Notes under the pieces: model-generated
The model's database searches: none
Told to the model about the DNA's origin: nothing
The model's input: the letters and a program-made list of their open reading frames with translations, nothing else
Shown: piece by piece, positions 28,633-37,522 of the stretch
How the letters are laid out: each line of letters opens with the position of its first letter
Position numbering within the stretch: position 1 is the stretch's first letter
Assembly (NCBI RefSeq): GCF_007279655.1
Contig: NZ_QKWN01000008.1
Span: 1-64,000, forward strand
DNA length: 64,000 nt
Direction of reading: 5' to 3'
Source of the DNA: Robertkochia solimangrovi
Lineage (GTDB): Bacteria > Bacteroidota > Bacteroidia > Flavobacteriales > Flavobacteriaceae
Position numbers and translations under genes: made by a program

Positions 28633-30114
28633 TTAATTCAGGCTGAAGGTAGTACCTTCTTTGCCATCCTTTAATTGTATCCCGAGTTCTGCAAGTTGAT
28701 CTCTGATCTGATCGGAGGTTGCAAAGTCTTTATCAGCCCTTGCTTTAGCGCGTAGTTTGATCAATAACTCAACGGCTCCATTCAGTTTATCCGTGGAAAG
28801 TTCACCTTCCTGTTGCTCATCTTTCAATCCTAATACTTCGAAAACAAAAACATTCATGGTCTCCTTGAGTAGCTCAAGGTCTTCCATGCTGATCGTTTCT
28901 TTGTTTTCTGCGATTTGATTGATATGGCGTGCGGCATCAAAAAGATTTGCGATCAGGATCGGACTATTAAAATCATCGTTCATCGCATCATAACATTGTT
29001 GTTGCCATGCAGCCACATCAAACACTCCTTTATTCGAAGGATCGATATTGTCGATCAGTCTGATGGCTTCCATCAGTCTGTTAAAACCTTTTTCAGAAGC
29101 TATCAGTGCTTCGTTACTAAAATCCAATATGCTTCGGTAGTGTGCCTGTAACATAAAGAACCGGGTCACCGTAGGGGAAAACGATTTGCTTAAGATGTCG
29201 TTATCACCACTGAAGATTTCGTTAGGTAAAATGTTATTTCCTGTGGATTTAGCCATTTTCTTGCCATTAAGGGTAAGCATATTGGCATGCATCCAGTAGT
29301 TTACCGGAGATTTTCCTTTGGAAGCTTCATTCTGTGCAATTTCACATTCGTGATGCGGGAATTTGAGATCCATTCCACCACCGTGAATGTCAAAATGCTC
29401 ACCGAGGTATTTGGTGCTCATCGCGGTACATTCGAGATGCCATCCGGGAAATCCGTCACTCCAGGGAGACGGCCAACGCATGATATGCTGAGGTTCGGCT
29501 TTTTTCCAAAGAGCGAAATCCTGTGGGCTCTTCTTTTCAGATTGCCCTGCGGTTTCGCGGGTATTGTGGATCATATCCTCGATATTACGACCACTCAGTT
29601 TACCATACTGATGCGTTTCGTTAAACTTGATCACGTCAAAATAGACAGATCCGTTCACTTCATAAGCGTATCCGCTTTCCAGGATCTCACTGATGATCTC
29701 GATCTGTTCAATGATGTGTCCGGTAGCGGTGGGCTCAATACTTGGAGGAAGATTGTTGAATCGATTCAGGGTATTGTGGAAATCCACAGTATAACGCTGC
29801 ACGACTTCCATTGGTTCGATCTCCTCCAGTCTTGCCTTTTTTGCAATACGGTCTTCACCGCTGTCTGCATCGTTTTCAAGATGACCGGCATCCGTAATGT
29901 TTCTGACATAACGCACTTTATAACCCAAGTGTTTCAGGTATCTGAAAACCAGGTCAAATGAGATAAAAGTGCGGCAATTTCCCAGGTGTACATTGCTGTA
30001 AACGGTAGGTCCGCAAACGTACATGCCAATGTGGCCGGGGTTGATGGGTTTAAAAACTTCCTTATCTCCGCTTAGAGAATTATAGATCTTTAACTCCTGC
30101 TTGTCGTATAGCAT
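28633..30114 (-). CDS. cysS: Cysteinyl-tRNA synthetase
   Basis: Class I aminoacyl-tRNA synthetase, 493 residues. The HIGH-like motif is HLGN (43-46), preceded by the zinc-ligand Cys34 in CGPTVYS. Further zinc ligands lie in WHLECTAMS and HHECEIAQ. The KMSKS motif reads KMAKS, a common variant. The C-terminal anticodon-binding helices and short final domain are complete. Upstream, 46 bp separate it from folE, whose promoter probably serves both. Confidence 0.97.
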   Translation of the reverse strand: MLYDKQELKIYNSLSGDKEVFKPINPGHIGMYVCGPTVYSNVHLGNCRTFISFDLVFRYLKHLGYKVRYVRNITDAGHLENDADSGEDRIAKKARLEEIEPMEVVQRYTVDFHNTLNRFNNLPPSIEPTATGHIIEQIEIISEILESGYAYEVNGSVYFDVIKFNETHQYGKLSGRNIEDMIHNTRETAGQSEKKSPQDFALWKKAEPQHIMRWPSPWSDGFPGWHLECTAMSTKYLGEHFDIHGGGMDLKFPHHECEIAQNEASKGKSPVNYWMHANMLTLNGKKMAKSTGNNILPNEIFSGDNDILSKSFSPTVTRFFMLQAHYRSILDFSNEALIASEKGFNRLMEAIRLIDNIDPSNKGVFDVAAWQQQCYDAMNDDFNSPILIANLFDAARHINQIAENKETISMEDLELLKETMNVFVFEVLGLKDEQQEGELSTDKLNGAVELLIKLRAKARADKDFATSDQIRDQLAELGIQLKDGKEGTTFSLN

Positions 30115-30160
30115 CCGGTATGTCGGGTTTTTATATTGAAGGGATCGTTATTATTATTTC

Positions 30161-30841
30161 TTAGAATTCGGTATCGAGGTGAAGGTAATCCAGGAATTCT
30201 CTTCGAACGGCCTGGTCTTTGAACTTTCCGCCGAATTCAGCGGTAACCGTGCTGCTTTCAATATCGCGGATACCTCTGGAATTAACACAAAGGTGTTTTG
30301 CATCGATCACACAGGCAACGTCTTTGGTTCCGAGTACTTCCTGTAATTCCTGAACGATCTGCATCGTCATACGTTCCTGAACCTGAGGTCGTTTCGCGTA
30401 GAAATCAACAATGCGATTCATTTTGGAAAGACCGACCACGGTCCCGTTGGAAATATAGGCAACGTGTGCTCTTCCGACGATGGGAAGGAGGTGGTGTTCG
30501 CAGGTAGAATAGACAGTAATGTTCTTTTCAACCAGCATTTCCCCGTATTTATACTTGTTCTTGAAGGTAGAAGCTTTTGGTCTTCTGTCAGGATGTAATC
30601 CGGCAAAGATCTCTTTTACGAACATCTTGGCCACCCTTCTCGGAGTGCCTCGTAAACTGTCATCGGTAAGATCCATTCCCAGTGTTTCGAGAATATGGTA
30701 TACCTGATTTTCGATTCGCTCTATCTTTTCATCGTCGGGCATGTCGAATGCATCTTTGCGTAGAGGGGTTTCTGCAGAAGAAGCAACGTGTTCGTTCCCG
30801 AGTTCTTCAAAATGGTCTTCCAGTGCTTTATCTATTTTCAT
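30161..30841 (-). CDS. folE: GTP cyclohydrolase I
   Basis: First enzyme of tetrahydrofolate and pterin synthesis, making dihydroneopterin triphosphate from GTP. Length 226 residues. The zinc-binding CEHHLLP and the later HLCV are present, as are the GTP-site SKMNRIVDFYAKRPQVQER and QEVLGTKDVACVIDAKH. The first ~40 residues are a variable extension. A full consensus promoter lies ahead (30936-30968), giving an ~88-base leader. Confidence 0.96.
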   Translation of the reverse strand: MKIDKALEDHFEELGNEHVASSAETPLRKDAFDMPDDEKIERIENQVYHILETLGMDLTDDSLRGTPRRVAKMFVKEIFAGLHPDRRPKASTFKNKYKYGEMLVEKNITVYSTCEHHLLPIVGRAHVAYISNGTVVGLSKMNRIVDFYAKRPQVQERMTMQIVQELQEVLGTKDVACVIDAKHLCVNSRGIRDIESSTVTAEFGGKFKDQAVRREFLDYLHLDTEF

Positions 30842-30935
30842 TACTGTTAATCTGAGTGTTAGCGCCGTTATTTCTTCAGTTTCAATAGCTGATGTAAAAC
30901 TAATGAATGTTTCCGGTACGTGAAAAAATTGACAG

Positions 30936-30968
30936 CAAAGATAACGATTTATCGACTATTAACGTCAA
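30936..30968 (-). promoter_or_regulatory. Full promoter of folE (TTG-N22-TATCTTTG)
   Basis: On the minus strand TTG (30966-30968) and TATCTTTG (30936-30943) are 22 bp apart, within the range reported for flavobacteria. It probably drives folE and cysS, and possibly yidD, lgt and DUF192. Confidence 0.68.
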
Positions 30969-31056
30969 TTAGGGTTTAACTTAAATACAGTTCATATACT
31001 TCAGCGGTTTCCGGAATCACTGATCAGATTGTTAGTCTGTGATCAGGGGTTATCCC

Positions 31057-32583
31057 TTACAGGGTAAATGAAAAAGATAATAGGATGTTCGAAATCTGAT
31101 TACTGATGTTTGCGGTAGAGGTGAGTCCTACATCATAAAGCTGTGGATTCAGGTCTCTTTCAGCAAGGCTGTATGTGGCGTCAATACGCCATCCGTTAAA
31201 GTCCAGTCCCATTCCAAAAGAGTAACCGGTTAGGTCTCCGATTGTATAGCCGTTCTTGTATGGAGATTCTTCAAAGCGATATCCACCCCGTAAACTCACG
31301 ATTCCCATTCGATATTCTCCACCGATCCTGTAGGTGCTGACCGCTTTCAACGATTGTCCGATATAATTGTTTTCCGCTGCAAAAGTTGGATCTCCGGTCG
31401 GTTTGAGCTTGGCATTAGACATGTCCTGATAACCGTAATCAAAGCTTAGAAGACCAGCTTTTCCAAATACGAGTGCAGCACTTGCGTTCAGTTTTGAAGG
31501 GATCTGAATAGTGTAATCGGGATACCTTAGGATAACATTGGGGTACACTTCAACGAGGTCGGTAGCACCTGAGTCATTATTGATCACATCTGTGTTTATA
31601 CCCTGTAGGAGTTCGTCGGATAGGGAATACCAGGTGGGCGACTGATAGCTGGCTCCGAGACGAATCATGTCGCTGACCTTTGCAATGATTCCTGCATTAA
31701 AGGAAAAAGCGGTCCCAAAAGTGTGAAGTTCATTGTCGAACTGAACGTATTGCAATGTGGAGGAATCGCTATAGCCGTATTCGTCGAACTGGGTGATCTT
31801 TCTGCGATCTACAGCATGAAAGTTCAGGTTGATCCCGGCATAAAGTGAATTCATGAGTTGTGTTGCCAAATTGAAAGTGAACTTGTGATCGTAACCTGAA
31901 GTTCTGACCCATTGTTCCTGGGAAATAGTTCCGCTGTAACTTCCGTTTGGAATATAACCTGTACCTGAACCATCGGGATCGATCACATATGCCTGGTATC
32001 CCAGGAAGCCTTGTTGGGCATCATATCCGAAAATATCGCCGATATTGATGTATGCATCGCTGATCGATTCGCCTCTCAGTACACTGAGATCATCCGGAGT
32101 ATAACCATTGGCATAGGCAGCGAAATATTCGCCGATAGAAGTGTTTCCGGCTCCGTTGATGAAGTATTCATCTTCAAAATTATTATTGAGTTCATAATTG
32201 AAACCAAAGGTCACCTTGTTTACGGTAGAGGAGGCGTCTCCATTTTTGAAGACCATTATACCACCGACCTGATTGAGTTCATAGTGATTGAAATTGGTAT
32301 TGGAAAACCCGTCGAAATAACGCGTGTCGTTATCGATGCCGTATCGTCCTGCGGAAATGGTCATGGTAGAATTGGAAAATACCGCTCCACCAGCCGGATT
32401 TATATTCATAGCCGACATATCTCCTCCAAGCGCCCCGAAAGCTCCGGAAAGCGCTCTGTATCTGGCGGTTCCCGTTAGATCATTGAGGCCGAAGGCGGTA
32501 ACGTCATTTATGGTTTGAGCCTGATTGTATTGCAGGGCAAAGCCCACGATTAGTAGTGTGATGAGTAAACGTTGAATTTTCAT
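31057..32583 (-). CDS. FadL/OmpP1-like outer-membrane transporter
   Basis: Predicted outer-membrane beta barrel for hydrophobic compounds, 508 residues. A signal peptide occupies about 1-23. The FadL-type hatch region reads MSAMNINPAGGAVF, with the conserved NPAG. Many amphipathic strands follow and the last residues LSFSFTL fit a barrel end strand. An in-frame ATG at 32640 is rejected: the ATG at 32583 gives a normal signal peptide (MKIQRLLITLLI). The substrate is unknown. It is separated by 133 bp from the next gene upstream and is probably its own unit. Confidence 0.87.
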   Translation of the reverse strand: MKIQRLLITLLIVGFALQYNQAQTINDVTAFGLNDLTGTARYRALSGAFGALGGDMSAMNINPAGGAVFSNSTMTISAGRYGIDNDTRYFDGFSNTNFNHYELNQVGGIMVFKNGDASSTVNKVTFGFNYELNNNFEDEYFINGAGNTSIGEYFAAYANGYTPDDLSVLRGESISDAYINIGDIFGYDAQQGFLGYQAYVIDPDGSGTGYIPNGSYSGTISQEQWVRTSGYDHKFTFNLATQLMNSLYAGINLNFHAVDRRKITQFDEYGYSDSSTLQYVQFDNELHTFGTAFSFNAGIIAKVSDMIRLGASYQSPTWYSLSDELLQGINTDVINNDSGATDLVEVYPNVILRYPDYTIQIPSKLNASAALVFGKAGLLSFDYGYQDMSNAKLKPTGDPTFAAENNYIGQSLKAVSTYRIGGEYRMGIVSLRGGYRFEESPYKNGYTIGDLTGYSFGMGLDFNGWRIDATYSLAERDLNPQLYDVGLTSTANISNQISNILLSFSFTL

Positions 32584-32716
32584 TGCTTTTTTGTGATGGG
32601 TTAGAACAAAGAAACAGCCACAACTATTTAAAAACGTCATCTAAATACTTGTGACTGTTTCGGGGTTGTATCATTGATATCTGTCGAACTTCCTTAGGAG
32701 CGTCGCGATTTTATTA

Positions 32717-33868
32717 TCAACCTCCTCTGCGGCTACCGCCACCTCTTGAGGATGATCCTGAAGATCGGCTGCTTCCGGAACTTCCACCCGAACTTCTCAT
32801 CGTTCCGGATGAAGAAGATCGTCGTACTGATCCTCCGGAACTGGATCTGTTATAGGTGTTATTGCTCGATCTTGAATATGTGGAATTATTGCTTCTCGAA
32901 GGTGTGCTGTAGGTTGAATTTCCCTGAGCGCTTCTGGAGATCACACGACGGTTCTGACTTCCGGAAGTGTATCCACGATTACTGCTGTATGAGTTTCTAT
33001 TGGTTCTGATGTTCGCTGAATTCGAATAACCTCTTCTGGCATTCACATTTGCATTTCTGTTTGCTGTGGTATTTCGCCCTTGCGAATAATCTCTGCGATT
33101 GGAAACTCCGCTCTGACGGGAATAGTTTCCACGGCTTGCCATCCGATTGTTCATTTGGGTGTATCGCGTACCTCTTCTTTGTGTGGTCTGGTGGTAACGA
33201 CCATTGTAGTAATCGTAATTTCTCCAGCCGTTATAGTAAGGGTAATAATAGCCTGGATATCCGTAGCCGTACCAGCCACCATACCAGCCACCAGCCCATC
33301 CGGGTCCGTAATAGCCACCATACCAGCCGTTCCAGCCCCAGCCCCAGCCCCAGGAAGGACCATACCAGCCACCCCAGTACCATGGGTTATAATAACCGTA
33401 CCAGCCTCCGTAACCGTATCCATAACCCCAGTTCCAGTAGTTGTCATAGAAAGTCACTTCTACAGAAGATGGATTATCTCCCCAACCCGGGTTTCCGATC
33501 TGATAATCGAGAGTATAGTTGATGTTTACATCAGTACTATCGTTTACATCGGTACTGCTGTAGGCATCAATATCTGTAAAAACCGGATCCTGGTCGATCT
33601 GCTCCTGCATTCTTTCCAGAGTTTTAACGGTAGAGTTGAAATAATTTTCGTAATCGGTAATGGCTACATCCGACATGGGTTCTTCTGCTTCTTCCTGAAC
33701 ATTTTGACCGGGTGTCTCATCGCGATAGTACACGATATCATCCGTATATATGCCGTCATTGCGGTAATATGAAGCTTCCTGAAAAGAACCACATGAAGAA
33801 ATTAACGTTGCCACGATCAAGGCACTTAGTGCCGTATAGATTTTTTTGAAAGGGTATGGCAGTTTCAT
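32717..33868 (-). CDS. Low-complexity Tyr/Gly/Trp-rich lipoprotein
   Basis: Not assigned to a characterised family. A 383-residue lipoprotein (signal ending LISSC, Cys26) in three zones. Residues ~27-130 are acidic and Asp/Tyr-rich. Residues ~130-225 are extremely rich in Tyr, Gly and Trp with repeats like GGWYG and GYGYPG. The C-terminal ~150 residues are rich in Arg, Ser, Asn and Gly (SNRGYTSGS, then RSSGSSSRGGG). The ATG at 33868 is preferred over a GTG one codon earlier. The composition suggests an extracellular adhesive, matrix or disordered surface protein. Its promoter overlaps that of proS on the other strand. Confidence 0.72.
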   Translation of the reverse strand: MKLPYPFKKIYTALSALIVATLISSCGSFQEASYYRNDGIYTDDIVYYRDETPGQNVQEEAEEPMSDVAITDYENYFNSTVKTLERMQEQIDQDPVFTDIDAYSSTDVNDSTDVNINYTLDYQIGNPGWGDNPSSVEVTFYDNYWNWGYGYGYGGWYGYYNPWYWGGWYGPSWGWGWGWNGWYGGYYGPGWAGGWYGGWYGYGYPGYYYPYYNGWRNYDYYNGRYHQTTQRRGTRYTQMNNRMASRGNYSRQSGVSNRRDYSQGRNTTANRNANVNARRGYSNSANIRTNRNSYSSNRGYTSGSQNRRVISRSAQGNSTYSTPSRSNNSTYSRSSNNTYNRSSSGGSVRRSSSSGTMRSSGGSSGSSRSSGSSSRGGGSRRGG

Positions 33869-33883
33869 CACGTGTTTTTTTTA

Positions 33884-33914
33884 TTGTTGAACATTACAAA
33901 AATAGTTAGTTTTG
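33884..33914 (+). promoter_or_regulatory. Full promoter of proS (TTG-N20-TAGTTTTG)
   Basis: TTG at 33884-33886 and TAGTTTTG at 33907-33914, 20 bp apart. The element spans the minus-strand -7 box at 33897-33904, so the two promoters cannot both be occupied at once. Confidence 0.68.
33897..33904 (-). promoter_or_regulatory. -7 promoter box TATTTTTG of the Tyr/Gly-rich lipoprotein
   Basis: Exact TAnnTTTG match on the minus strand, 28 bases before the ATG. It is only 2 bp from the proS -7 box on the other strand. No good -33 is seen. Confidence 0.55.
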
Positions 33915-33966
33915 CCGAACTATCTTCTATTAATATAAGTCGCAAGATTTATGCCAAACTTAAGTA

Positions 33967-35442
33967 ATGGGTAAGAATTTAACGAAAAGATCCGAGGATT
34001 ATTCAAAGTGGTATAACGAGCTGGTTGTGAAGGCCGATCTCGCTGAAAATTCAGGAGTACGTGGTTGTATGGTTATCAAGCCATACGGATACGCTATCTG
34101 GGAAAAGATGCAGGCAGAACTCGACAGGATGTTTAAGGAAACAGGACATGAGAATGCCTATTTTCCATTGTTCATACCGAAGTCGTACCTGAGCAGGGAG
34201 GCTGATCACGTGGAAGGCTTTGCAAAGGAATGTGCTGTAGTGACACATTACCGTTTAAAGAATGCCGAAGACGGAAGCGGGATCGTGGTAGATCCTGAAG
34301 CAAGACTTGAAGAGGAATTGATCGTACGACCAACATCAGAGACGATCATTTGGGATACGTATAAGAAATGGGTGCAGTCTTACCGTGACTTGCCTATCAA
34401 GATAAACCAGTGGGCCAATGTGGTGCGTTGGGAAATGAGAACGCGTCTTTTTCTGAGAACCGCTGAATTCCTGTGGCAGGAGGGGCATACTGCTCATGCA
34501 ACCCGGGAAGAGGCCGTGGAGGAAGCCGAACTGATGATGAATATCTATGCCGAATTTGCAGAGAAGTTCATGGGTGTTCCGGTAATCAAAGGAGTGAAAT
34601 CGGAAAGTGAACGTTTTGCCGGGGCAGTGGAAACCTATTGTATCGAAGCATTGATGCAGGACGGGAAGGCGCTGCAAGCTGGAACCTCGCATTTTCTCGG
34701 ACAGAACTTTGCCAAGGCCTTTGATGTGAAATATGCAAACAAGGAAGGGCAGCAGGAATATGTTTGGGCTACTTCATGGGGGGTTTCAACACGATTGATG
34801 GGAGCACTGGTGATGACGCATAGTGATGATAACGGACTCGTACTTCCTCCAAACCTTGCGCCTATACAGGTGGTGATCGTACCGATCTATAAAGGGGAAG
34901 AACAGTTGCAGGCGATTTCAGAAAAGGTGAAGGGTCTTGTTGCTGCATTGAGGGCTAAGGGTATTTCCGTTAAATTTGATGACAGGGATACACAAAAGCC
35001 GGGATGGAAGTTCAATGAATATGAACTGAAAGGTGTGCCGGTCAGAATCGCAATGGGAATGCGAGACCTGGAGAACGGAACCTATGAAGTTGCAAGAAGG
35101 GATACGCTCGAGAAGGAAACTGTTCCTGCAGATGCCGTTGTGGAAAAAATAACAGGTTTACTGGAGGATATTCAGGAGAGGATTTTTAATAAAGCCCTTG
35201 AATATCGCGATACCCATATCACTGAGGTAAATTCATTCGAAGAGTTTAAATCAGTTCTGGAAGATAAAGGTGGATTTATTTCTGCGCATTGGGACGGAAC
35301 CCCGGAGACAGAAGATAAGATCAAAGATCTGACCAAAGCTACGATCCGTTGTATACCTCTGGATCAAGTGGTTGAAGAAGGAGTTTGTGTGTATTCCGGG
35401 AAGCCTTCAAAGGGAAGAGTATTGTTCGCAAAAGCCTATTGA
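33967..35442 (+). CDS. proS: Prolyl-tRNA synthetase, type 3 (archaeal/eukaryotic-like)
   Basis: Class II synthetase charging tRNA-Pro, 491 residues. There is no editing insertion between motifs 2 and 3, and a C-terminal extra domain ends in FAKAY, features of the short archaeal/eukaryotic-type ProS common in Bacteroidota. Motif-rich segments [42 protein letters not shown] and [14 protein letters not shown] are visible. The start at [16 protein letters not shown] is the family N-terminus. It precedes the tRNA-Glu pair but they have a separate promoter. Confidence 0.96.
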   Translation: MGKNLTKRSEDYSKWYNELVVKADLAENSGVRGCMVIKPYGYAIWEKMQAELDRMFKETGHENAYFPLFIPKSYLSREADHVEGFAKECAVVTHYRLKNAEDGSGIVVDPEARLEEELIVRPTSETIIWDTYKKWVQSYRDLPIKINQWANVVRWEMRTRLFLRTAEFLWQEGHTAHATREEAVEEAELMMNIYAEFAEKFMGVPVIKGVKSESERFAGAVETYCIEALMQDGKALQAGTSHFLGQNFAKAFDVKYANKEGQQEYVWATSWGVSTRLMGALVMTHSDDNGLVLPPNLAPIQVVIVPIYKGEEQLQAISEKVKGLVAALRAKGISVKFDDRDTQKPGWKFNEYELKGVPVRIAMGMRDLENGTYEVARRDTLEKETVPADAVVEKITGLLEDIQERIFNKALEYRDTHITEVNSFEEFKSVLEDKGGFISAHWDGTPETEDKIKDLTKATIRCIPLDQVVEEGVCVYSGKPSKGRVLFAKAY

Positions 35443-35474
35443 TTTAAATTTTTTAATTTTTTTTAATTGCATGC

Positions 35475-35504
35475 TTGCGACATTTAAAAATAGTTGTATT
35501 TTTG
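35475..35504 (+). promoter_or_regulatory. Full promoter of the tRNA-Glu pair (TTG-N19-TATTTTTG)
   Basis: TTG at 35475-35477 and TATTTTTG at 35497-35504, 19 bp apart, 22 bases before the first tRNA. One of the best promoter matches in the window, as expected for a stable RNA gene. Confidence 0.75.
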
Positions 35505-35526
35505 CATCCGCAATTAAGAAAAAAAC

Positions 35527-35598
35527 GGTCCGTTCGTCTAGGGGTTAGGACGCCAGGTTTTCATCCTGGTAACAGGGGTTCGATTCCCCTACGGACTA
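35527..35598 (+). tRNA. tRNA-Glu (anticodon TTC), copy 1
   Basis: A 72-nt cloverleaf. The acceptor stem pairs GGTCCGT with ACGGACT (G-U at the first pair), discriminator A. The anticodon stem CCAGG/CCTGG holds the loop TTTTCAT with anticodon TTC. The T arm AGGGG TTCGATT CCCCT is canonical. CCA is not encoded. Confidence 0.97.
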
Positions 35599-35656
35599 CT
35601 AAGATTAAGATTATTGATAACAAGACCATTTTGGTGGTCGCTCTGAAAAGAGTTTT

Positions 35657-35728
35657 GGTCCGTTCGTCTAGGGGTTAGGACGCCAGGTTTTCATCCTGGT
35701 AACAGGGGTTCGATTCCCCTACGGACTA
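35657..35728 (+). tRNA. tRNA-Glu (anticodon TTC), copy 2
   Basis: Identical in all 72 bases to copy 1, 58 bp downstream. The spacer contains small hairpins (GACCA/TGGTC and CTCT/AGAG) that could guide processing. No separate promoter box is seen, so it is probably cotranscribed with copy 1. Confidence 0.97.
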
Positions 35729-35801
35729 CAAAGTTTAAAACAAAGGTATGTAGAGTAACAAAAAGGTTGCTCTACCTCTCAAAAAACAATAGTTAGAGAA
35801 G

Positions 35802-36056
35802 ATGGCAAATCATAAGTCGGCATTAAAAAGAATCAGAAGAAACGAAGCAGTTCGTTTAAGAAACAAGTATCAGCACAAGACTGTACGTAACGCGATCAAA
35901 AAATTGCGTAATACTGAGGACAAGAAGGAGGCAGAAACTTTATTGCCTACTGTCATCGCTATGATCGACAAGCTTGCGAAGAAGAACATCATTCACGCTA
36001 ATAAAGCTGGTAACCTTAAATCAGGTCTTACTAAAAAAGTAACAACTTTAGCTTAA
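35802..36056 (+). CDS. rpsT: 30S ribosomal protein S20
   Basis: Primary 16S rRNA-binding protein of the small subunit, 84 residues, highly basic and helical. The N-terminal MANHKSALKRIRRNEAVRLRN is typical, and HANKAGNLKSGLTKKV closes it. It lies 73 bp after the second tRNA-Glu, with no obvious promoter box in between, so read-through from the tRNA promoter is likely. A strong terminator follows. Confidence 0.97.
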   Translation: MANHKSALKRIRRNEAVRLRNKYQHKTVRNAIKKLRNTEDKKEAETLLPTVIAMIDKLAKKNIIHANKAGNLKSGLTKKVTTLA

Positions 36057-36082
36057 TTAAGCGATTGAAAGCATAGATACAG

Positions 36083-36108
36083 GCGCCCCAGTAGGGGCGC
36101 TTTTTTTT
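36083..36108 (+). terminator. Terminator of the tRNA-Glu/rpsT unit
   Basis: GC-rich 7-bp stem GCGCCCC with GGGGCGC around AGTA, followed by eight T. Confidence 0.95.
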
Positions 36109-36279
36109 GTTAATACCGGTACGGATACCCTACCGTCGTGAACGTTTTTCAAGTAGTATCCTCATTTCAAATAAGGGTTATTTCAGAGCATTTATGCATC
36201 TTCTGTAATGGTAGTCTTTTAACTGAATATTAATCTGTAACTTATCGCTAACTTAGCCTGTATTCTAATCTAGATTGGC

Positions 36280-36287
36280 TAACTTTG
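36280..36287 (+). promoter_or_regulatory. -7 promoter box TAACTTTG of the peptidylprolyl isomerase gene
   Basis: Exact TAnnTTTG match 20 bases before the ATG at 36308. It lies just after an in-frame ATG at 36275, which therefore cannot be the start. Confidence 0.65.
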
Positions 36288-36307
36288 CAGCCTTAAAAAC
36301 ACATAAA

Positions 36308-37240
36308 ATGCAAGACGGAATCTACGCAAAATTCGATACCTCAAAAGGGGAGATCCTGGTGGAGCTTACTTATCAACAAACTCCTGGTACTGTAGGGAAC
36401 TTTGTAGCCCTGGCTGAAGGAACCATGGAGAACGAAGTAAAGCCACAGGGCAAGCCGTATTATGACGGACTCAATTTTCACAGAGTGATCAACGATTTTA
36501 TGATTCAGGGTGGATGCCCTAACGGAACCGGTGCAGGTGGTCCGGGATATCAGTTCGATGATGAATTTCATCCGGAACTGCGTCACGATAAGGCTGGTGT
36601 GCTTTCTATGGCAAATGCAGGTCCTGGTACCAATGGTAGTCAGTTCTTCATTACCCACGGAGCTACTCCATGGCTTGATGATAAGCATACTGTTTTCGGA
36701 CAGGTTGCCGAAGGTCAGGATGTAGTGGATACCATCGTTCAGGGTGATAAGATCAATAGTGTTACCATCGTAAGAGTAGGCGATGCTGCTGAAAAATGGA
36801 ATGCGATCGAAGCGTTCAGAACTTTTGAAGGTGAACGTGAAAGAAGGCTTGAAGAGGCACGTAAACAAGCTGAAGAAGCTCTTGAGAAATTAGCTGCTGG
36901 ATTTGATAAGACCGATAGCGGATTACGATATAAGATCATTCAGAAGGGTAATGGACCTAAAGCAGAAAAGGGTAAGACCGTTTCTGTTCATTATAAAGGA
37001 CAACTCGAAAATGGTCAGGTATTCGATTCTTCCTACAGAAGAAATCAACCGATCGATTTCGTTCTGGGTGTCGGACAGGTTATTTCTGGTTGGGATGAGG
37101 GAATTTCCCTGTTGAATACCGGAGATAAGGCAAGGCTGGTTATTCCTTCACACCTGGCATACGGAAGTGCTGGTGCAGGAGGAATCATTCCGCCGAACGC
37201 TACACTGATCTTCGATGTAGAACTCGTTGGTATAAAATAA
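36308..37240 (+). CDS. Cyclophilin-FKBP fusion peptidylprolyl isomerase
   Basis: A 310-residue protein with two unrelated prolyl isomerase domains. Residues ~1-165 are a cyclophilin, with [23 protein letters not shown] and HTVFGQV. A charged helical linker (~170-200, [20 protein letters not shown]) follows. Residues ~205-310 are an FKBP domain, with [31 protein letters not shown] and the end segment [22 protein letters not shown]. No signal peptide, so it is cytoplasmic. Such dual immunophilins are known in a few bacteria and protists. The start is fixed by the promoter box inside the longer frame. Confidence 0.92.
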   Translation: MQDGIYAKFDTSKGEILVELTYQQTPGTVGNFVALAEGTMENEVKPQGKPYYDGLNFHRVINDFMIQGGCPNGTGAGGPGYQFDDEFHPELRHDKAGVLSMANAGPGTNGSQFFITHGATPWLDDKHTVFGQVAEGQDVVDTIVQGDKINSVTIVRVGDAAEKWNAIEAFRTFEGERERRLEEARKQAEEALEKLAAGFDKTDSGLRYKIIQKGNGPKAEKGKTVSVHYKGQLENGQVFDSSYRRNQPIDFVLGVGQVISGWDEGISLLNTGDKARLVIPSHLAYGSAGAGGIIPPNATLIFDVELVGIK

Positions 37241-37261
37241 TGACCATAAAATTATAAGATG

Positions 37262-37294
37262 AAACCCGTACTGAAAAGTGCGGGTTTTGTTTTT
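37262..37294 (+). terminator. Terminator of the isomerase gene
   Basis: Stem AAACCCGTACT with AGTGCGGGTTT (one G-U pair) around a 4-nt loop, followed by a T run. Confidence 0.88.
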
Positions 37295-37315
37295 TAATAG
37301 TCTCAACCTTTTAGT

Positions 37316-37393
37316 GTAACCATGTATCCAGTTACCTGTAACCCGGTAACTTCGCAATGCTGTCACTTCGTAACATTGTAACACCGTAACTTA
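37316..37393. repeat. Degenerate 8-bp tandem array of GTAAC-type units
   Basis: Units from 37338 in strict 8-bp steps: GTAACCCG, GTAACTTC, GCAATGCT, GTCACTTC, GTAACATT, GTAACACC, GTAACTTA; two more loosely spaced units precede from 37316. The same octamers occur at 36-58 and 160-183. The remaining ~130 bp to the peroxiredoxin stop hold no gene and no clear signal. Confidence 0.78.
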
Positions 37394-37522
37394 AATTCGA
37401 TTTGAGCAAAATAAAGATACCACATGCAGTTCACTATTTACAGTCTATAACAATTATTCCTGTATCACTAAAGCAATACAGGAATAATCGGGTGGCTAAT
37501 TTAAAGTGCTGGTGGTTGTAAT

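Noticed and set aside
29287-29961. A 224-codon plus-strand frame opposite cysS
   Set aside because: Antisense to a complete, well-conserved synthetase; no promoter box or motif.
33080-33772. Long plus-strand open frames opposite the Tyr/Gly-rich lipoprotein
   Set aside because: They result from the biased codons of the real minus-strand gene; no start signal or family match.
35527-35728. Mobile-element direct repeats
   Set aside because: The repeats are two complete tRNA-Glu genes with cloverleaf folds.
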